64,000 nt of DNA from Zobellia barbeyronii (GTDB lineage: Bacteria > Bacteroidota > Bacteroidia > Flavobacteriales > Flavobacteriaceae): the NCBI RefSeq assembly GCF_018603515.1, contig NZ_JACATN010000003.1, forward strand, positions 372,001 to 436,000, in the 5' to 3' direction. The notes under the pieces are model-generated. The model was given only the letters and a program-made list of their open reading frames with translations. It was not told the DNA's origin and searched no databases. Both the position numbers and the translations under genes were made by a program. Of this stretch, positions 43,690 to 53,007 are shown piece by piece. Position 1 is the first letter of the stretch. Each line of letters opens with the position of its first letter.

Positions 43690-44340
43690 ATGAAGACCAT
43701 AATTCAAATTGTACTGTGGGTAGCATGTGCAGGTTTAGCATACGCTATATACCAATCAGTTACGGGACCAATAGAGTTCAACAAAGTAAAAGAAGAACGT
43801 TACGGGCAGGTTATCGCCAAGTTGAAGGACATTAGAAACGCTCAAGAGGCCTATAAAACTGTAAACAGAAAATACGCCAAAGATTTCAACAGTTTGATCA
43901 AGTTTATCGATACTGCTGAGTACACTATTACTCAACAACGTGATTCATCTTACATGGAATTCGATAAAACATATCAAATTGACCTTTTGAAAGAGGTTAA
44001 AATCATTGATACGTTAGGTGCTGTTTCGGTAAAAGATTCTCTTTTCAAAGGAGATACTCGTTACAAGACTCTTATGGAAGTTCCTTTTGCACAAGGCGGA
44101 GAGAAATTTGAAATGAAATCTGATATTCTTACTAAAGGAAGCTATAAAGCTCCTGTTTTTGAAGCTAAAATAGATAAGTCAGTAGTATTGTACGATCAAC
44201 CGGAAGCACTTCTTAAGAAAGAAAAAGCAGAAATTGGTGTTGAAGAAGTTAATGGAGCATTTATAAAAGTTGGTTCTCTTAACGAAGTAAGTACGGCTGG
44301 AAACTGGCCCCCTGTATATGACAAAAAAGGAGACGAATAA
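43690..44340 (+). CDS. Membrane-anchored protein of unknown function
   Basis: 216 aa with one N-terminal helix (IIQIVLWVACAGLAYAIYQSV, shortened here) that is either an anchor or uncleaved signal, then a helical region (EERYGQVIAKLKDIRNAQEAY) and a beta-rich C-terminal part ending WPPVYDKKGDE. The helix with a type IV pilin-like linker is suggestive, but there is no prepilin peptidase site, so I do not assign it. First in a three-gene operon with DUF3822 and rsmD; its end overlaps the next start by 23 bp. Confidence 0.75.
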   Translation: MKTIIQIVLWVACAGLAYAIYQSVTGPIEFNKVKEERYGQVIAKLKDIRNAQEAYKTVNRKYAKDFNSLIKFIDTAEYTITQQRDSSYMEFDKTYQIDLLKEVKIIDTLGAVSVKDSLFKGDTRYKTLMEVPFAQGGEKFEMKSDILTKGSYKAPVFEAKIDKSVVLYDQPEALLKKEKAEIGVEEVNGAFIKVGSLNEVSTAGNWPPVYDKKGDE

Positions 44341-45151
44341 TAATACTGGAAAACCAGTTGAGAATTTTAAAAAACTGTCCATTCAAGTTAGCTTGAATGG
44401 ACTTTCTTTTTGTGTATTTGACACAGTAGCAAATTCAATCTTAAACTCAGAAAAGGTTGTTTTTGCAAAAGAGCTTACGCCCTATGAAATCTTAAAGCGG
44501 TTAAAACTTCTATTTTCTACGCATCACATAGAAGAAGATCAGTTTTCTGAAATTGTAGTAGTACACAGAAACAACTTGTTCAGTCTTGTACCACAAGTCT
44601 TATTTAACGAAGACGAACTGGCCAACTACCTAAAATTCAATACCAAAATATTGGCCAATGATCACTTAGCCTTTGATGAGCTCGAAAGCTATGAGATTAA
44701 CAATGTTTATGTTCCATTTGTAAACATCAACAACTACATCTACGATCTTTTTGGTGAATTTACCTTTAAGCATAATGGCACCGTAATGGTAGAATCGTTA
44801 TTGAACAACCATTCCGCTAGTAAAGAAGCCGTGTGCTACATACATACTTCGCAACGCCAGATGGATGTTACCGTTATAGCTTCAAAAAAGCTTTTACTGT
44901 TTAACAGCTTTAACTTTGTGACTAAAGAAGATTTTCTCTATTACCTGCTTTTCACGTTAGAACAACTAGAACTTGATACAGAATCGGTTTCCATAAAACT
45001 CTTTGGTGATATTGAAAAAGATGATGATATTTATGACCTTTGCTACAACTATGTAAAGGATGTCTCCATGTTCTACCCTTCATTTACTGAACATCCAGGC
45101 ATAGATCGACCAGAAGAAACTATTGATTTCACCGTAATAAACGCTTTTTAA
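44318..45151 (+). CDS. DUF3822 family protein
   Basis: 277 aa. Opening LSIQVSLNGLSFCVFDT and the following layout match the DUF3822 family, restricted largely to Bacteroidota and believed to have an actin-like ATPase fold, function unknown. It overlaps the upstream gene by 23 bp and rsmD by one base, so all three are translated from one message. Conserved linkage to rsmD hints at ribosome or envelope biology, but that is only inference. Confidence 0.85.
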   Translation: MTKKETNNNTGKPVENFKKLSIQVSLNGLSFCVFDTVANSILNSEKVVFAKELTPYEILKRLKLLFSTHHIEEDQFSEIVVVHRNNLFSLVPQVLFNEDELANYLKFNTKILANDHLAFDELESYEINNVYVPFVNINNYIYDLFGEFTFKHNGTVMVESLLNNHSASKEAVCYIHTSQRQMDVTVIASKKLLLFNSFNFVTKEDFLYYLLFTLEQLELDTESVSIKLFGDIEKDDDIYDLCYNYVKDVSMFYPSFTEHPGIDRPEETIDFTVINAF

Positions 45152-45699
45152 TGCGCATCATTTCAGGTTTACATAAAGGAAAGCGAATAACAGCACCTAA
45201 AAAATTACCCGTTCGTCCAACCACAGACATGGCCAAAGAAGCTTTGTTCAATATTTTGAACAATCGATATTACTTTGATGACCTTGTAGTGCTTGATTTG
45301 TTTGCAGGAACAGGAAATATCAGTTACGAGTTTGCCTCTAGAGGTACGAAGCAAATTAGTGCCGTTGATGCTGACTATGGATGTGTGAGATTTATTAATG
45401 AAACATCTGACGCAATGGAAATGGGTATTGCTGCTTACAAAAGTGATGTTTTCAATTATCTTGAAAAGTCTCGCGAAAAAGCAAACATTATATTTGCCGA
45501 CCCACCTTACGGCTTACCATTGGAATCCTTCGAGAAAATACCAAAACTAGTTTTTGAAAAAGAATTATTACTAGAGAACGGTCTGCTCGTAATAGAGCAT
45601 GCTAACCAAATGGACTTGTCTCATCTGGACAATTTTGTTGAAAAACGAAAATACGGAGGTAGTATTTTTAGCTTATTCGCAAATCCAAGCGAAGACTAA
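45151..45699 (+). CDS. rsmD: 16S rRNA (guanine966-N2)-methyltransferase RsmD family
   Basis: 182 aa. MRIISGLHKGKRITAPK, RPTTDMAKEALFNIL, SAM-binding VLDLFAGTGNISYEF (about 48-62) and the catalytic ADPPYGLP motif (DPPY) are all present. It methylates G966 of 16S rRNA in the assembling 30S subunit. Length is standard. Start overlaps the DUF3822 stop by one base. Confidence 0.96.
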   Translation: MRIISGLHKGKRITAPKKLPVRPTTDMAKEALFNILNNRYYFDDLVVLDLFAGTGNISYEFASRGTKQISAVDADYGCVRFINETSDAMEMGIAAYKSDVFNYLEKSREKANIIFADPPYGLPLESFEKIPKLVFEKELLLENGLLVIEHANQMDLSHLDNFVEKRKYGGSIFSLFANPSED

Positions 45700-45708
45700 A
45701 ACTTGTAA

Positions 45709-45725
45709 TCGGAATAAAAAAAATA
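45709..45725 (-). terminator. T-rich 3' end of rnpB
   Basis: The minus strand reads TTTATTTTTTTTATT directly after the P1 helix of RNase P RNA, consistent with intrinsic termination. Confidence 0.6.
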
Positions 45726-46035
45726 AAGCAGGCCCATAAGCCGGATTCTGTTAAGCCCCTAAGGACTCCCCTATCATTTATCTAGGACTAACATTACTGT
45801 TAATATCAAACCGCCTACCCTTCGGCTCGAGCGTACAGCCCTCAAGCACCGATTTACATGACGTTTCACCGCATAGAGTTTACCTGGTTTCACTACAGCA
45901 TTACCTGTACATACTTTCTGCTGCACTTGTCCTTTCCGTTAAACGGACGACGGGCGTTACCCGCTATGCTGCACTATGGTGTCCGGACTTTCCTCTCCCG
46001 TTTTCACGGCAGCGATAAGGAGACCTGCTTAACGT
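45724..46035 (-). ncRNA. rnpB: RNase P RNA (bacterial class A)
   Basis: Minus-strand RNA of about 310 nt with the universal RNase P blocks: GAGGAAAGTCCGGAC near the 5' end, the central GGGTAACGCCCG and GTGAAACC elements, a GCCGAAGGGTAGGC region and the 3' ACAGAATCCGGCTTA. P1 forms between AAGCAGGTC (46030-46022) and GGCCTGCTT (45734-45726). The catalytic RNA matures tRNA 5' ends with RnpA. Ends are estimated to within a few bases. Confidence 0.97.
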
Positions 46036-46158
46036 GCTAAATTAGTACAATTGTTGATAAATAAAGACTTTATCCTACCGAAATAAAACGCTCTTATCAT
46101 TCCTATATTTATATTTGTATAATTGAGTTGATGTAAATTCTAAAACCCTAAGTTTTTT

Positions 46159-47988
46159 TTGGAACCTTTTATTGTATCGGCACGTAAATATAGACCTCAG
46201 ACATTTAAGGATGTTGTGGGGCAACAGGCCATTACTAATACCCTAACCAATGCCATTGAACATAATCATTTGGCACAGGCCCTTTTATTTTGTGGTCCTA
46301 GGGGAGTTGGTAAGACTACCTGTGCACGTATTCTTGCCAAGCAAATAAATTCCGATGGAACAGAAAGTGAAGATGAGGATTTTGCATTCAATATTTTTGA
46401 GCTAGATGCCGCCTCTAACAACTCTGTAGATGATATTCGTAACCTTATAGACCAGGTACGCATACCACCCCAAGTAGGTAAATACAAAGTATATATTATA
46501 GATGAGGTGCACATGCTCTCACAATCGGCCTTCAATGCTTTTCTAAAAACACTTGAAGAACCGCCAAAGCATGCTATTTTCATCTTAGCAACCACTGAAA
46601 AGCACAAAATTATCCCAACGATACTTTCTCGTTGTCAAATATTTGATTTTAAACGCATTACAGTTAAGGATGCTGCTCAATATTTGAAATACATAGCCGA
46701 AAACCAAGGTATAGTTGCAGATGATGATGCTTTACATATCATTGCTCAAAAAGCTGATGGTGCCATGAGAGACGCCCTTTCTATTTTTGATAGAGTGGTT
46801 AGTTTTTCAGGAAAAGAACTGACAAGAAAGGCCGTAACAGAAAACCTAAATGTTTTAGATTACGACACCTATTTCTCGGCAACAGATTTTATTTTAGAGC
46901 ATAATATTCCACAGCTACTACTTTTATTCAACGAAACCTTGTCATTAGGTTTTGACGGACATCACTTTATAAGTGGCTTAGCTTCGCATTTCAGAGATCT
47001 TATGGTTTGTCAACATCAAGACACCATTAACTTATTGGAAGTAGGTGACGTAGCCAAACAGAACTACTTAGAGCAGTCAAAAAAGACCTCTATGCAGCTT
47101 CTTATGCAAGCTTTAAATATTGCCAATGACTGCGATTTAAAGTATAAAACCAGCAAGAATCAGCGGCTGCTGGTAGAACTTACTTTAATGAAATTAGCTT
47201 CAATTGGATTTGAGGCCGAAAAAAAAAACTCTGAATCTGACGTCTTAGACGGTTCTACTATAGATTTTATTGCGCCTGCATCCTTTTTTAGAGGAAATAG
47301 CTCTGTTAAAAAAGATTCTGCCGAAACCCCTACCCCTCAACAACACACAAAACCAGCTACTCCAGCACCTGCAGAGATAAATAAGCAGGAAGCCCAGCAG
47401 TATCAGGCAGAGGAAACAAAGCAAAAATCAAATTCTTTAGCAGTGGCAGAACCTAAAGTTGAGGAAACTGCACAACCACCTAAACCCGAAGCCGCTCCGG
47501 TAAATAAAATTAATATTGGTGGAGGAAAAAGAGTTTCCGGACTCTCTATTTCTAGCCTAAAAGCAAAGAAAGAGCACGAACTCAGCCGAAAGGACGATAC
47601 AATTGACGAAAGTAAACTCCCTAAAGACCCCTTTACCGAAGAGGCTATGCAAAAACATTGGGCGGATTTTGTTCATAAAATCGATATAGATGGCAAGAAA
47701 ATACTAGCATCTAACCTCAGCGTAGATATACCTAAGCTAGTTCAAGACAAAACCATTTGGATTGAATTGCCTAACGAAACAATGAAAAAGGAAATTGAGC
47801 GGGAGCAATATGGCCTTATGGAGCACCTGAGAAAAAATCTCAACAATTATTTCATTGAACTTAAGATTACTGTTAACGAAAAAATAGCTAAAAAATTCGC
47901 GTTTACTCCTGAGGAAAAGTATGAAAAACTTAGAGAAAAGAACCCAGCTATAGATTTGCTTAGAAAAACTTTTGACTTAGATCTTTAA
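46159..47988 (+). CDS. dnaX: DNA polymerase III subunit gamma/tau
   Basis: 609 aa clamp-loader ATPase. SARKYRPQTFKDVVGQQAI, Walker A GPRGVGKTT (about 45-53), Walker B VYIIDEVHML, LKTLEEPP, and sensor motif ATTEKHKIIPTILSRC are present, followed by a low-complexity Pro/Gln/Ala linker (about 385-455) and a C-terminal tau-like domain. The zinc-binding loop normally holding four Cys is replaced by the short NSDGTESEDEDFAFN without Cys. Start is TTG at 46159, supported by conservation from the second residue and the absence of an earlier ATG. The 3' end overlaps the convergent TMEM220 gene by 12 bp. Confidence 0.96.
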   Translation: MEPFIVSARKYRPQTFKDVVGQQAITNTLTNAIEHNHLAQALLFCGPRGVGKTTCARILAKQINSDGTESEDEDFAFNIFELDAASNNSVDDIRNLIDQVRIPPQVGKYKVYIIDEVHMLSQSAFNAFLKTLEEPPKHAIFILATTEKHKIIPTILSRCQIFDFKRITVKDAAQYLKYIAENQGIVADDDALHIIAQKADGAMRDALSIFDRVVSFSGKELTRKAVTENLNVLDYDTYFSATDFILEHNIPQLLLLFNETLSLGFDGHHFISGLASHFRDLMVCQHQDTINLLEVGDVAKQNYLEQSKKTSMQLLMQALNIANDCDLKYKTSKNQRLLVELTLMKLASIGFEAEKKNSESDVLDGSTIDFIAPASFFRGNSSVKKDSAETPTPQQHTKPATPAPAEINKQEAQQYQAEETKQKSNSLAVAEPKVEETAQPPKPEAAPVNKINIGGGKRVSGLSISSLKAKKEHELSRKDDTIDESKLPKDPFTEEAMQKHWADFVHKIDIDGKKILASNLSVDIPKLVQDKTIWIELPNETMKKEIEREQYGLMEHLRKNLNNYFIELKITVNEKIAKKFAFTPEEKYEKLREKNPAIDLLRKTFDLDL

Positions 47989-48336
47989 CCCTTTTACAAA
48001 GCGAATTCGCAGGGCATATACTAACATTACTAATGCTATAATTAGTAAACCACAAGCCTCTCTACCGCGTTCAATATTTTCTATATCTCCCTCTCCAATA
48101 GCAAAACCTTGAAATTGCACAGGCCATTGCTTATAAGCACCTTTAATTGATATGAGACAAAAAATAGTTGCTATAGTAAACGTCAAACGATTCGCTACAA
48201 AAAGGACTGATGCAAAAGCAGCTAAGCCATAAATTACATACCATATAGTAGCATCTGGATCATTGTATTGTAGATATGCCGCCCAAGTGAAAAGGATTGC
48301 AAATACAGCGCCTACTATTTTAAAGAAAGACTTCAT
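47977..48336 (-). CDS. TMEM220-family small membrane protein, coupled to eboF
   Basis: 119 aa with three to four membrane helices (about 5-20, 32-47, 50-66, 92-110) and the TMEM220 hallmark AAYLQYNDPDATIWYVIYG. The function of the family is unknown. Its start codon lies inside the eboF stop region (4-bp overlap), so it is almost certainly translated from the ebo message. Whether it is a functional part of the ebo system or a passenger is not known. It overlaps the end of convergent dnaX by 12 bp. Confidence 0.88.
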   Translation of the reverse strand: MKSFFKIVGAVFAILFTWAAYLQYNDPDATIWYVIYGLAAFASVLFVANRLTFTIATIFCLISIKGAYKQWPVQFQGFAIGEGDIENIERGREACGLLIIALVMLVYALRIRFVKGLKI

Positions 48337-49712
48337 TCTTCTTCAGTTAGATGTTTCTTTAAGATACCATATACATCGGTCGCTTCAATATCATCATTAA
48401 AAGAGGAGTTTACCTGATCCGTAACCAAAATAGGAAAGTCCGCTTTATCTTCTGGTATTCTACCGTGCGAACCCTTTACTAAGGTTGCATCCAACGGAAT
48501 TATATTCATTACAGTTCTGAATCCCATTTTTTTCTTAAGCAACATAGCAACAACTTTTGCCATTACCAATTTGTCTTTAGGATCCGTCAACATTTCCACT
48601 GGATCATAACCTGGTTTTTTATGAATATCAACCATACGCGCATAATCGGGTGCTTTGGCGTCATCCAACCAGAAATAATATGTGAACCAAGAGTCGGCAT
48701 CGGCAACCACAACTAGGTCACCGCTTCTTTCATGATTCAATTTAGCCTTTTCAAGCTCTTCACCCATAAGTACCATCTCAACTCCTGAAACTGATTCCAG
48801 CAAAGCTTTAACCTCTAACTTAACGGAAGGATCATTCAAATAAATATGTGCTATTTGATGATCTGCCACAGCAAAAGCTCTGCTTTGGCCCGCATCTAAA
48901 AGCTCCAGTCCTCGTTCTTCACGAATAGCTATATAGCCCTTAGAACGTAAAATTCTATTTAAGTGGATAGGATTATTCACATCTGTAATACCATATTCAG
49001 AGAGCAATACAATACGTGCGTTACGCTTTTGAAAATGGTTCACCAATTGCTCTACAACCCCATCTATTTCTTTCAGGTCTTTTTTGATTTTATCAAAATC
49101 AAGTCCGTGACGTTGTAAATTATAGTCTAAATGCGGAAGATAAACCAAAGACAATGTTGGGTTATGCATCTCATCCGTACGTATGGCTGCATCTGCAATC
49201 CATTTACTAGATTTTATTGACGTTTTTGGGCCCCAAAATTGAAAAAGAGGAAAAGTCCCCAACTCATTTTGTAGCGTATCTCTTAACTCAGGTGGATATG
49301 AATATACATCCGGAATTTTTCTACCATCGGCCAAATAATTAGGTCTTGGAGTTAGACTGTAGTCTACATTAGAATACATGTTATACCACCAAAAATGATT
49401 TGCACATGTAAAATGCTCATCTTCTTTTTTTAGCTCATCCCAAATTTTTTCGCTCTGCACCAATTTATTAGACTGGTTCCAAAACTTCACCTCACACAAA
49501 TCTTTAAAATACCATCCATTACCAACAATACCATGTACGTCAGGCGTTTTTCCGGTCAAATATGTAGACTGTGCGCTGCAAGTTACCGCAGGCAAAACCG
49601 GACTTATGTAAGCTGATTTACCTTTTTTTAAAAAAGCTTCAATAAACGGGGTATGCTCCCCAATAAGACGTTGGGTCAAACCCACAACATTAATCACTAG
49701 CGTTTTCTTCAT
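48333..49712 (-). CDS. eboF: EboF: alkaline-phosphatase/NPP-like phosphodiesterase family protein
   Basis: 459 aa of the nucleotide pyrophosphatase/phosphodiesterase fold without signal peptide. The nucleophile Thr44 is in LPAVTCSAQSTYLTG, followed by TPDVHGIVGNGWYF; LPHLDYNLQRHG (Asp, His) and KGSHGRIPED (His) give further metal ligands. Two usual ligand positions look altered: the first Asp loop reads VINVVGLT, and the Asp-His pair reads SEYGIT. Substrate unknown. Last core gene of the ebo cluster, 3 bp after eboE; the TMEM220 gene overlaps its end. Confidence 0.9.
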   Translation of the reverse strand: MKKTLVINVVGLTQRLIGEHTPFIEAFLKKGKSAYISPVLPAVTCSAQSTYLTGKTPDVHGIVGNGWYFKDLCEVKFWNQSNKLVQSEKIWDELKKEDEHFTCANHFWWYNMYSNVDYSLTPRPNYLADGRKIPDVYSYPPELRDTLQNELGTFPLFQFWGPKTSIKSSKWIADAAIRTDEMHNPTLSLVYLPHLDYNLQRHGLDFDKIKKDLKEIDGVVEQLVNHFQKRNARIVLLSEYGITDVNNPIHLNRILRSKGYIAIREERGLELLDAGQSRAFAVADHQIAHIYLNDPSVKLEVKALLESVSGVEMVLMGEELEKAKLNHERSGDLVVVADADSWFTYYFWLDDAKAPDYARMVDIHKKPGYDPVEMLTDPKDKLVMAKVVAMLLKKKMGFRTVMNIIPLDATLVKGSHGRIPEDKADFPILVTDQVNSSFNDDIEATDVYGILKKHLTEEE

Positions 49713-49715
49713 CTT

Positions 49716-50909
49716 CTAAAACTTTTCTACAAACCAATCAATCTCTCTAATAATAGACTCAGAAAGGTCTCTTTTTAAAGCAGACGGAAGAACATCCCAA
49801 GTATAGGTCTCAATTTCCAAATGCTCAGAAACAGGATGGTCCTTTATATATTTCATCACTTTTAGAATATGGTCTTGCGTAGAATCTAACGCACCAAAAC
49901 GTTCTAAAAATATTGGCACATGAAAATGTGCCCGTAACTCTTCAAATTCTCTTTTATTCTCAAGTACAATAGGCAAATCATTGTAAGTTTTTACCTTTCC
50001 ATCTACCTTTTCCGTTACTTGATGAAGGTATGTAGGTTCGTCAAAAAGCGTCAAGGCTTTCCATATCTCATCATTCCCTGACGGGTTAGACAAGATTTTT
50101 AAGGCTGCACTAACTTGAATCTTTCCTATAGCAATGCCTGCTTCTGCAAACTTTTCAAAGGTATCTATGGGTTCTTCATAAGCCAATGAAAAATGACAAA
50201 TATCGTAACAAACCGTAAGGTAACGGCGTATTATTTCATCCGCAGTCTCAGTATTTACTCCAAGTTTTTCACTGATTACAGATGTTCCGATAGGCAATAG
50301 GTAATCTGCAAAAAAATGCAACACCTCATCACTGTTCTCTAACATGCCATCTGGTTCCGGTTCAATATCAAGATGTAGATACTTCCCCGTTTCTTTTTCT
50401 ATATTATGTAGATGGATGGCAACCTCTATCATATTTTTTGCTCCAGTTTCAAAAGCTAATTTTGTAGCCTCTTCTGTAGCATGCCAGTATTTATAACTTA
50501 CGGGAGATGTTGAAATCCCACCTGCAATACCCTCTGGAAGTAAAGCTGCCAACTGATCAAACATACGCTTGGTATAAATCAGCCTTTCCTGGGTGGTCCA
50601 ATCTGGTGCATGAACATCATCTTTAACCCGTTCATTATGAAAATTACCATACGGAAAACCGTTCATGGTAAACACATAAACCTGATTATCACCTAACCAT
50701 TGTTTAAACTCGTTTAGGTTTCCGTTCAGAGCAAGCTCTTCGCTCGCCTTATTGGATAATCGTAAACCAAGTCCAAAAGGGTTATTAGGAGACACCTTTT
50801 CCTTTATCTGCGGAACGTGTTCTTTAAGACTGTCAAAAGTGGTCTTCCAATTAAATCCTGGATGGATATTGGTGCAATATGTAAGTTGAAAATTGTTATC
50901 TATGCGCAA
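49716..50909 (-). CDS. eboE: EboE: TIM-barrel metabolite traffic protein
   Basis: 397 aa. It starts MRIDNNFQLTYCTNIHPGFNW and has the layout of xylose-isomerase-like TIM barrels (LHLDIEPEPDGML, VCYDICHFSLAYEEP, GKIQVSAALKI, FLERFGALDSTQDH), with acidic and His residues at strand ends that could bind a metal. It matches the EboE family, which is thought to act on a small metabolite precursor, although no reaction is proven. One base separates it from eboD, and three from eboF. Confidence 0.92.
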   Translation of the reverse strand: MRIDNNFQLTYCTNIHPGFNWKTTFDSLKEHVPQIKEKVSPNNPFGLGLRLSNKASEELALNGNLNEFKQWLGDNQVYVFTMNGFPYGNFHNERVKDDVHAPDWTTQERLIYTKRMFDQLAALLPEGIAGGISTSPVSYKYWHATEEATKLAFETGAKNMIEVAIHLHNIEKETGKYLHLDIEPEPDGMLENSDEVLHFFADYLLPIGTSVISEKLGVNTETADEIIRRYLTVCYDICHFSLAYEEPIDTFEKFAEAGIAIGKIQVSAALKILSNPSGNDEIWKALTLFDEPTYLHQVTEKVDGKVKTYNDLPIVLENKREFEELRAHFHVPIFLERFGALDSTQDHILKVMKYIKDHPVSEHLEIETYTWDVLPSALKRDLSESIIREIDWFVEKF

Positions 50910-50910
50910 G

Positions 50911-52071
50911 CTACTCTACTTTAAGTTTTGAAATTTCGTTTACCAAATCCAATGCCTTTTTCATGGTCTGCCGGTCAATTTCGTGAACGTCGTGTTTTAC
51001 ACCAATATCTGAAATAAGAGTTATGGTAAGTTCCCCACCTAAGTGTTCCCTAAATTCTTCTATTCCATTAAGTAATTCATCGACTTCTTTTTCTGTAGCC
51101 AACGGAAAACTTAAATCAAAACCGATATTCTGAAAAACACGTACAACACGATTTAAATCGGCCTCATTAATCAAACCAATTAAATGAGTGTATGCCACAT
51201 CTAGAACAATACCCTTTGCTACGGCTTCGCCATGGCGAAGTGCGTAGTTGGTCATATACTCCAATTTATGTGCAGCCCAGTGACCAAAGTCCAATGGCCT
51301 AGAAGAACCACTTTCAAAAGGATCACCGCCTTGTGCAATATGGTACATATGCATTTCTGCACACCTATAAATGGTATACTGCATGGCTTCCATATCTCTA
51401 TCTCTCAATAGATGTGCATTTTTCTCTATATATTCAAAAAAGACAGCGTCCTTAATCAATGCAACCTTTAAGGCTTCAGAAATACCGGAAATCCAATCAC
51501 GTTGTTCCAACGTTTTAAGGAAATCAGTATCATTAATGATAGCATATGGAGGAGCAAAAGTTCCTATAAAGTTCTTCTTCCCGAAGGCGTTGACACTATT
51601 TTTTACACCCACAGCAGAATCATCTTGCGAAAGTACTGTAGTAGGTATGCGTATCAACTTAACACCTCTATGTGCTATTGCCGCAGCGTATCCTGCCATG
51701 TCTATTACAGCGCCTCCACCTATAACGACAACAAATGAATGGCGACAAATCGCATACTCGCTAACTGCCTTAAGGATATCTTCAACTTGACTTTCATTAT
51801 TCTTGCAAGCTTCACCACCTTGCACCACCATACTTTTCATATGAACCAGATTCTCTTGGTAATGTTGACAGTAGGCTTTTATATTTTTAATAAGGTCCGG
51901 GTGAGCAGCAGCTACCCCATCATCAACAACAAAAAGAAGCTTTACGGGCTCATTTTTATATGCCTTAATAATATCCTTGAACAAGGTATTTTCTGTACCG
52001 AACAAATTTTCGGTAAAGTGGAGGCCATATTGATATGAAACCTCAAATTTTTGCTCTATAGTTTTAAACAT
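50911..52071 (-). CDS. eboD: EboD: 3-dehydroquinate synthase-like protein
   Basis: 386 aa of the sugar-phosphate cyclase family. NAD site VVIGGGAVIDMAGYAAA, RIPTTVLSQDDSAVG, and the metal ligands in ISGISEALKVALI (Glu), DFGHWAAHKLE (His) and RHGEAVAKGI (His) are all kept, so it may be catalytically competent. No other shikimate gene is nearby and the gene is embedded in ebo, so it is assigned EboD and not AroB. The product might be a cyclitol; this is inference. 33 bp separate it from eboC. Confidence 0.92.
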   Translation of the reverse strand: MFKTIEQKFEVSYQYGLHFTENLFGTENTLFKDIIKAYKNEPVKLLFVVDDGVAAAHPDLIKNIKAYCQHYQENLVHMKSMVVQGGEACKNNESQVEDILKAVSEYAICRHSFVVVIGGGAVIDMAGYAAAIAHRGVKLIRIPTTVLSQDDSAVGVKNSVNAFGKKNFIGTFAPPYAIINDTDFLKTLEQRDWISGISEALKVALIKDAVFFEYIEKNAHLLRDRDMEAMQYTIYRCAEMHMYHIAQGGDPFESGSSRPLDFGHWAAHKLEYMTNYALRHGEAVAKGIVLDVAYTHLIGLINEADLNRVVRVFQNIGFDLSFPLATEKEVDELLNGIEEFREHLGGELTITLISDIGVKHDVHEIDRQTMKKALDLVNEISKLKVE

Positions 52072-52104
52072 CGTATTTCTTTTGAAGGTCGATAAAAATT
52101 GACC

Positions 52105-53007
52105 TTAGGTAACGGCAAACACTCTAGATAAGCCTTTTGAAACAGGCAGTAATGCCAATATAATTAATCCGTACCACCAGTCAAAAAATGCAACGGCAAT
52201 AGACGAATCCAATAAGATTAATGCTATGACACCTGCCATAACAGCTTTTTTAATATTCTCTGGTGAGTTTACGGAGTGTGCTTTTATTAAAGGTCTAAAA
52301 ACCGTGAACGCAAACAATACTAAAAACAATAACGGAAATAAAAGGGCATCCGTATGTAAAAAGGCCATAGTTGCCACAGCTAAAATAACTGCACCATATA
52401 GTACTCCTGCCAATACAATGTGGTTTTTGTTTTTTCCATGTACTTCCCCTCTGCTTATCAGCGTGATAGCAAAAATATAAACGATTGGAATAATAGCCAT
52501 AAACCAGGAATCGAAATTACCTAAAATGGACATGCCCAACAGCAAATTTACACCTCTACATAAGCCCATACTCAACGGACCGAAAAAATCATATTTTTTG
52601 GCAATCCCATCGTATAAAAGAATTGCCAAGGCAAGTGCAACAGCTACTATGCCAGAAGTTCCCGAAACTAAAAAGGCCAACAACACACCAATAACCAAGG
52701 TGGTTACACCATACATAGCAGCTGCATTAAAAGGAACTACGCCACTAGGAATAGGCCGCTCAGGTCGTTCTACTTGATCAAGCTTAAAGTCAAAAACATC
52801 ATTAAGAATAACTCCTCCGGCATAAAGAAACACCGATGAAAATACTAAGTATACGATATTTAGGAAAAGGTTAGAACCAACAAAACCGGCATCAATCCCA
52901 CCTATGAAAACACCGCCAATAGCTACACCTGCCAAAATATCTGCGGCAGCTGTAGGTAAATTAGCAGGTCTTGCCAATCGCGCATAACCAAGAAATGTGC
53001 GATTCAT
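52105..53007 (-). CDS. eboC: EboC: UbiA-like prenyltransferase
   Basis: 300 aa, eight to nine membrane helices. The first Asp-rich motif is VILNDVFDFKLDQVERPERP (NDxxDxxxD, with the RP signature), and the second region is LLYDGIAKKYDFFGPLSMGL, as in UbiA superfamily enzymes, which attach isoprenoid chains to polar or aromatic acceptors in the membrane. The acceptor here is unknown. Its start overlaps the eboB stop by one base. Confidence 0.94.
   Translation of the reverse strand: MNRTFLGYARLARPANLPTAAADILAGVAIGGVFIGGIDAGFVGSNLFLNIVYLVFSSVFLYAGGVILNDVFDFKLDQVERPERPIPSGVVPFNAAAMYGVTTLVIGVLLAFLVSGTSGIVAVALALAILLYDGIAKKYDFFGPLSMGLCRGVNLLLGMSILGNFDSWFMAIIPIVYIFAITLISRGEVHGKNKNHIVLAGVLYGAVILAVATMAFLHTDALLFPLLFLVLFAFTVFRPLIKAHSVNSPENIKKAVMAGVIALILLDSSIAVAFFDWWYGLIILALLPVSKGLSRVFAVT

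Noticed and set aside
45858-46040. Plus-strand 60-codon ORF
   Set aside because: It lies entirely within the RNase P RNA gene on the opposite strand; the conserved RNA blocks explain the sequence.
50911-52071. Annotation as AroB (shikimate pathway)
   Set aside because: It keeps the dehydroquinate synthase motifs, but its place in a complete ebo cluster and the absence of aro genes favour EboD.
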